This document shows, in pieces, positions 4,434-7,923 of a DNA stretch of 7,923 nt. Below the pieces are notes generated by a model that ran no database searches, was not told where the DNA came from, and worked only from the letters and a program-made list of their open reading frames with translations. Within the stretch, counting starts at the first letter, position 1. Each line of letters opens with the position of its first letter. This stretch comes from Pseudomonadota bacterium. Its GTDB lineage: Bacteria > Myxococcota > Bradymonadia > UBA4248. The translations under genes were made by a program, and so were the position numbers. The stretch spans positions 1 through 7,923 of the forward strand of contig JAGACY010000079.1 in NCBI GenBank assembly GCA_017613855.1, in the 5' to 3' direction.

Positions 4434-5831
4434 ATGCAGAATACGTGTTGTCAAATGGACTGGGATCAAAGTGGCCGTTGGTTTGAGGATGCATTCCTTT
4501 ATCATATTTATCCGCTCGGCATGCTCGGATGTGCGCGGTGGAATGATGGCGATGCTGTGCATCATCGTTTGAGAGCCGTGGAAAAACTTGTGGATCACTG
4601 GGTTCAGCTTGGTGTGGATGCGGTTTATTTTGGGCCGTTGTTTGAGTCATCATCGCACGGATACGATACGAAAGATTATTATCATATCGACCGCCGTTTG
4701 GGGGATGATGCGGATTTTGCGCATCTCGTTGAGGTAATGCATGCAGCCGGCATACGTGTGATTGTCGATGCTGTTTTTAACCATGTCGGGCGTGAATTTT
4801 GGGGATTTAAAGAAGTTCTGGAATATCGCGATATGGCCAGGACGCGCTATTGGTTTAAAAATTTGCATTTTGATGGCCGCAGACGCGATGGTGTGGCGTG
4901 TGCAAACTGGGAAGGTCATGATGAACTGGTTAAACTCGACCTGCTCAATCCCGAGGTAGAGGAACATCTTTTGGGGGCTGTCGAATGGTGGATTTCTCAG
5001 TTCCATATCGATGGGTTACGTCTCGATGCGGCGGATTGTCTTGCACCTGAATTTGTTCGGCATTTAAGGGGATTTTGCGATCAGATGAAACCGGGTTTTC
5101 TCCTCGTTGGGGAAGTGATTCATGGGGATTACCGGGTATGGGCCAACGATGAGATGATGCATGGCACGACGAATTATGAGGCCTATAAGGGGCTTTGGTC
5201 GTCGCATAATGATGGCAATTTTCATGAAATTGCGTACACGCTCAATCGGCAGTTCGGGGCAGGTGGCATTTATCGTGATTTGCAGATGTACAATTTTGCA
5301 GACAATCACGATGTTGATCGCGTGGCTTCGAAGCTGCGTAGTCCATTTTCGTTGTATTCGCTGTATGCGATGATGTTTTTAATGCCTGGTACGCCATCGG
5401 TATACTATGGCAGTGAGTGGGGCGTTTTGGGCCGTAAGGGGCGAGGTTATGATGCCGATATTCCAATTCGTCCTGCAATTTCGGTCGATGAACTGAGTCA
5501 TGGACATGTCGATCAGACGCAGGAAGGAAGTGCTCTTGAGCGTGCCATTTCTCGTTTGGCACACCTTCGAAAGGGGCACTCTGCATTGAGAAACGGCAGT
5601 TATCGGCAAATACTGGTTTCGCCGCAGACGCTCATTTTTGAGCGCTCCAACGGTGAAGAAACGCTTGTGTGTATGGTTTCGGATGAACCCATTGCCAAAA
5701 ACATTTCCATACCAGGACTGCATGGAAAATGGTTGGATGTTCTCAATGGCGGGACGCCGATTTGTGCAGAAAACGGTCAACTTACGGTTGAACTGTTCCC
5801 GCATTGGGCGAGAGTATTTTCGAATGCGTAA
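4434..5831 (+). CDS. GH13 alpha-amylase family glycosidase, cytoplasmic
   Basis: This 465-residue enzyme contains all four GH13 regions: I, 'VDAVFNHVG' (111-119; D112, N116, H117); II, 'GLRLDAA' (194-200; R196, nucleophile D198); III, 'LVGEVIHG' (224-231; acid/base E227); IV, 'FADNHD' (288-293; transition-state stabiliser D293). It begins with the barrel strand 'FLYHIYPLG' and ends in a beta-rich domain C (from about 385). It should cleave alpha-1,4 linkages in maltodextrin or related glucans. The lack of a signal peptide and of an N-terminal starch-binding domain points to intracellular maltodextrin or glycogen turnover; the exact specificity is open. The start is set by GGGAGA (4421-4426), 7 bases before the ATG. 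The twin-operator promoter upstream suggests substrate-controlled repression. The last two codons and the stop (AAT GCG TAA) lie in a heptamer repeat. Confidence 0.9.
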   Translation: MQNTCCQMDWDQSGRWFEDAFLYHIYPLGMLGCARWNDGDAVHHRLRAVEKLVDHWVQLGVDAVYFGPLFESSSHGYDTKDYYHIDRRLGDDADFAHLVEVMHAAGIRVIVDAVFNHVGREFWGFKEVLEYRDMARTRYWFKNLHFDGRRRDGVACANWEGHDELVKLDLLNPEVEEHLLGAVEWWISQFHIDGLRLDAADCLAPEFVRHLRGFCDQMKPGFLLVGEVIHGDYRVWANDEMMHGTTNYEAYKGLWSSHNDGNFHEIAYTLNRQFGAGGIYRDLQMYNFADNHDVDRVASKLRSPFSLYSLYAMMFLMPGTPSVYYGSEWGVLGRKGRGYDADIPIRPAISVDELSHGHVDQTQEGSALERAISRLAHLRKGHSALRNGSYRQILVSPQTLIFERSNGEETLVCMVSDEPIAKNISIPGLHGKWLDVLNGGTPICAENGQLTVELFPHWARVFSNA

Positions 5832-5836
5832 TGCGT
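5823..5836. repeat. Two AATGCGT heptamers overlapping the amylase stop
   Basis: Two perfect heptamers (5823-5829, 5830-5836) are the same unit that opens the array at 2702. The amylase stop TAA (5829-5831) spans their junction, so the repeat supplies the C-terminal Asn-Ala and the stop codon. Confidence 0.75.
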
Positions 5837-5847
5837 AAAAATAGAAG

Positions 5848-5911
5848 CATTCTCAAACTCATCTCTAAAGAATGAAGGGTCTTCATACTTTAGAGAGAAA
5901 TTTTGAGAATG
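5848..5911. terminator. 64-nt stem-loop between convergent genes (possible bidirectional terminator)
   Basis: The arms are CATTCTCAAA/TTTGAGAATG (5848-5857 with 5902-5911), TCTCTAAAG/CTTTAGAGA (5862-5870 with 5888-5896) and ATGAAG/CTTCAT (5872-5877 with 5881-5886, loop GGT): 25 bp separated by small internal loops. It sits exactly between the stops of the amylase gene (+) and the secreted-protein gene (-). On the - strand a TATTTTTA run follows at a distance; on the + strand no T tract follows. It is therefore a plausible but not classical terminator, and may instead be a 3'-end stabiliser or transcription barrier. Confidence 0.55.
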
Positions 5912-5927
5912 AAAATGTAATTGCGCG

Positions 5928-6536
5928 TTATTTCAGTTCGAGGCTTTCGACTGCTTTGAGGCATGCGCCGATGATGTCGGAAGCATCGGATTTGGAGGTG
6001 TCGTAAGTGCAGGTCAATACCAGCGATTCCTGTTTAGAGGGAACGAGATATTGTTCCATTTTTATTTTGTAATTCAGGACGGAGTAGGAGCCTTTGACCT
6101 GCAGAACTTCGAGTTCTCCCACTTTGGAGATTTGTGTCGATTCGAGTTCGAATTTTTCGAACATGGATTCGTACTGTTGTTTGAGTACGTTGCTCAGTTC
6201 CTTGACCAGATCTTCATTGAGCGGAATGGGGTCACTGACAGTTACGATATTGAGACTGTCGCGAAATCCCTTGGTTTCTGCATCCTGCGTCGGGATGTTC
6301 ATAAAAATGACATCCGTATTGCGCATGTTGTAGTGCTCACGGAGATTTTCCGGGAGTTTTTGAATCTCTTTGGGGCTGAGATTGCCTGACACCAGCTGCC
6401 AGCCTGCGGGAGCCGCGATGGTGAAGCTGCCGCCATCGTAACGGGAGGATTCGTTTGCTTCTTCCTGTGCCAGTGCGAATGTCGAGGACGTCAAAAGAAG
6501 GAGAGCTGAAAGTATGATATTCTTAGCTAGTTTCAT
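5928..6536 (-). CDS. Secreted protein with DcrB/PsbP-like domain
   Basis: This 202-residue protein starts with a classical signal peptide: MKLAKN, a hydrophobic core 'IILSALLLLTSSTFALA', and a probable cut after the ALA at 21-23, with no lipobox Cys. The mature part opens with 'GGSFTIAAPAGWQLVSG' (35-51) and closes with 'LVLTCTYDTSKSD...IGACLKAVESLEL' (172-201). An early 'F-x-I-x-x-P-x-G-W' strand with a late 'L-x-C-T' strand and a final helix is the pattern of the DcrB/PsbP-like fold, so it is probably periplasmic. C176 and C192 could form a disulfide. No function can be given. The start at 6536 is supported by GAGGG (6541-6545) 4 bases before the ATG and by the promoter at 6571-6599, which excludes the longer frame starting at 6599. 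Confidence 0.72.
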   Translation of the reverse strand: MKLAKNIILSALLLLTSSTFALAQEEANESSRYDGGSFTIAAPAGWQLVSGNLSPKEIQKLPENLREHYNMRNTDVIFMNIPTQDAETKGFRDSLNIVTVSDPIPLNEDLVKELSNVLKQQYESMFEKFELESTQISKVGELEVLQVKGSYSVLNYKIKMEQYLVPSKQESLVLTCTYDTSKSDASDIIGACLKAVESLELK

Positions 6537-6570
6537 TATACCCTCACAGTAAAGGCAAAATCGCTTGTCA

Positions 6571-6599
6571 TGCCTACACTTTTCATCTTTGTGTGTCAA
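6571..6599 (-). promoter_or_regulatory. Sigma70-type promoter TTGACA-N17-TAGGCA of the secreted-protein gene
   Basis: On the - strand a perfect TTGACA (6594-6599) is followed after 17 bp by TAGGCA (6571-6576). This predicts transcription starting near 6563 and a leader of under 30 nt before the ATG at 6536. The spacer begins CACAAA, similar to the AACAAA of the promoter at 211-239. Confidence 0.6.
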
Positions 6600-6874
6600 T
6601 AATTAGAGGATGTGGCCATTTAAAAATGGAATTTGAGTTCCGAATGCACATCATGATGCCAAGCGGGGAGGAATCGTACAAAAAAAGTTCGTTGCCTTTT
6701 TGGGGAATGTGTCCATATTAATCTGCCGTTTTGTGAATTGCAGTTCAACGGGAAGAATAATTCCCGCGGCTGCATTTGAGTTTGACAGATTTACCCAAAA
6801 AAATGCTTTGTTCCGGGCGGCAGACGTCAGTTTGGCATCGTCAGAGAAATGCAAGTCAATAAAACAGGGAGAAG
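6600..6874. other. Non-coding gap upstream of moxR
   Basis: I find no credible gene here; the short frames on either strand (6700-6900 +, 6651-6881 -) lack a ribosome-binding site, domains and normal composition. It holds a TTGACA (6782-6787) without a good -10, and a stem-loop CGGGAA-GAATAA-TTCCCG (6749-6766) framed by TGCAG/CTGCA (6739-6743 with 6770-6774). It may be regulatory DNA or the remains of a lost gene. Confidence 0.5.
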
Positions 6875-6903
6875 TTTGCATTGGTATGTTACCGTTTTAG
6901 GAA
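6875..6903 (+). promoter_or_regulatory. Possible moxR promoter with TAGGAA -10
   Basis: TAGGAA (6898-6903) has the same -10 form as the promoters at 211-239 and 6571-6599. A weak -35 is TTGCAT (6876-6881) at 16 bp, or TTTGCA (6875-6880) at 17 bp. The start would fall near 6910, giving a leader of about 20 nt that just includes the GGAG at 6919-6922. Confidence 0.35.
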
Positions 6904-6929
6904 TGCAGCCAAAAAAATGGAGTTTTTCG

Positions 6930-7907
6930 ATGAGCTTGGAAAATGAGGTTCGTCAGTACCAGCAGAAATTTGCGGACGTCAAATCTGAGATAGCAAAGGT
7001 TGTCGTAGGTCAGGATGCACTTGTACATCGCCTTTTGATTGGTTTGATTACAGGTGGACATGTTTTGGTGGAAGGCGTCCCGGGATTGGCCAAAACACTT
7101 TTGATTCGTACGCTTTCAGAGTGTTTGTCTGCCTCTTTCTCGCGTATTCAGTTTACGCCGGATATGCTGCCTGCCGATGTGACTGGCACCGAAATTTTCA
7201 ATCCGAAGGATGCCACTTTTTCGCTCAAAAAAGGCCCCGTGTTTGGGAATCTCATCCTGGCTGATGAAATTAACCGTGCTCCGGCCAAAGTGCAGTCGGC
7301 ATTGCTCGAGGCTATGCTGGAAAAACAAGTCACCATCGGAAATGAGAGTTTCAAAATGGCCGAGCCTTTCCTCGTTATGGCAACGCAGAATCCCATTGAG
7401 CAGGAAGGTACCTATCCGCTTCCCGAAGCGCAGCTTGACCGCTTTATGCTTAAGGTGCTCGTTGGCTATCTGAGCCGTGAAGAAGAAATGAAGGTCGTGG
7501 AGCGCATGGCAGGAAGTGCTCCTGTCCCCCAAGTGCGACAGGTTATGGATATCCAGACGGTACTCGAAGCCAAAAAGGCTGCAGAATCGGTCTTAATCGA
7601 TCAGAAAATTAGTGCCTATGTCGTCGATCTCGTCAATGCAACGCGTGATCCAAAGGCGTATGGTATGTCGCAGTTGGTTTCTCTCATCGAAATGGGGGCT
7701 TCGACGCGTGCATCCATTAATCTCGTAAAAGCAGCCAAGGCACATGCCATCCTGAATGGTCGTACCTATTTGAGTCCCTATGATATCAAGACCATTGCTC
7801 CCGATGTTTTGCGTCATCGTGTCTCGCTGTCTTACGAAGCAGAAGCCCAAGGTAAGACGGCGGATGATGTGATTGATATGATCCTCGAGACGGTACCGGT
7901 TCCTTAA
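6930..7907 (+). CDS. moxR: MoxR family AAA+ ATPase
   Basis: This 325-residue protein is of normal family length. The AAA+ core shows Walker A 'GVPGLAKT' (49-56, the MoxR variant with Ala before Lys), Walker B 'LILADE' (108-113), sensor 1 in 'ATQNP' (151-155), 'LPEAQLDRF' (164-172) with a likely arginine finger at R171, and sensor 2 in 'GASTR' (256-260). The C-terminal lid ends 'YLSPYDIKTIAPDVLRHRVSLSYEA'. MoxR proteins act as chaperone-like ATPases that help mature partner complexes, usually with a DUF58 and VWA-domain protein encoded just downstream; here the window ends 16 bases after the stop, so partners cannot be seen. I placed the start at 6930 (MSLENEV) because GGAG (6919-6922) lies 7 bases upstream; the longer frame from 6849 adds 27 residues with no family match. 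Tandem TAA TAA stops end it. Confidence 0.9.
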   Translation: MSLENEVRQYQQKFADVKSEIAKVVVGQDALVHRLLIGLITGGHVLVEGVPGLAKTLLIRTLSECLSASFSRIQFTPDMLPADVTGTEIFNPKDATFSLKKGPVFGNLILADEINRAPAKVQSALLEAMLEKQVTIGNESFKMAEPFLVMATQNPIEQEGTYPLPEAQLDRFMLKVLVGYLSREEEMKVVERMAGSAPVPQVRQVMDIQTVLEAKKAAESVLIDQKISAYVVDLVNATRDPKAYGMSQLVSLIEMGASTRASINLVKAAKAHAILNGRTYLSPYDIKTIAPDVLRHRVSLSYEAEAQGKTADDVIDMILETVPVP

Positions 7908-7908
7908 T

Positions 7909-7923
7909 AATTGGCAATTAGCA
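7909..7923. repeat. Start of a probable further heptamer array after moxR
   Basis: AATTGGC (7909-7915), AATTAGC (7916-7922) and a following A keep the 7-bp phase and the AATTxGC form of the array at 2702-3218, beginning one base after the moxR stop codon. The window ends here, so this is a partial and tentative call. Confidence 0.45.

Noticed and set aside
6849..6929. moxR start at ATG 6849
   Set aside because: The extra 27 residues have no MoxR counterpart, and the ATG at 6930 has a well-spaced GGAG.

Overview
The window reads as chromosomal DNA of a Gram-negative bacterium of moderate GC. It carries housekeeping-type genes (HtrA-like protease, RuvX, MoxR ATPase) alongside an exported protein with a clear signal peptide. 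No taxonomic marker is present. The gene styles would fit a deltaproteobacterium-like lineage, but I hold that at low confidence. No tRNA, rRNA, CRISPR, transposase or phage gene is visible.

Layout on the + strand. Positions 1-206 are the end of an HtrA/Deg-type serine protease (PDZ domain). A TTGACA-N17-TAGGAA promoter and a hairpin with a T tract lead into 312-989, a stand-alone protein resembling only the N-terminal domain of type IIG restriction enzymes, closed by a strong intrinsic terminator. Then come a serine hydrolase of the beta-lactamase fold (1081-2163), two tandem stem-loops, and ruvX (2263-2697). A compound tandem repeat follows (2702-3218), built from 7-bp units nested in a unit of about 86 bp. 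Next is a 340-nt non-coding stretch rich in nested inverted repeats that ends in a terminator-like hairpin (3302-3642). After it lie a single-domain receiver protein (3727-4194), three stem-loops, a promoter carrying two near-identical operator palindromes, and a cytoplasmic GH13 alpha-amylase-family enzyme (4434-5831).

On the - strand, convergent with the amylase, 5928-6536 encodes a secreted protein with a likely DcrB/PsbP-like fold and its own promoter. A 393-nt gap between its start and the next start separates it from moxR (6930-7907, + strand).

Most genes look like separate transcription units: nearly every intergenic gap holds a terminator-like hairpin or a promoter, so no long operon is evident. 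The most unusual content is between the genes. The heptamer family AATKCGN directly abuts the stops of ruvX, the amylase (whose stop codon it supplies) and moxR. The structured region 3302-3642 may be a non-coding RNA. The restriction-like protein appears to lack both its methylase half and its nuclease residues. These are the places to look for something undescribed; I see no complete known defence or biosynthetic system.
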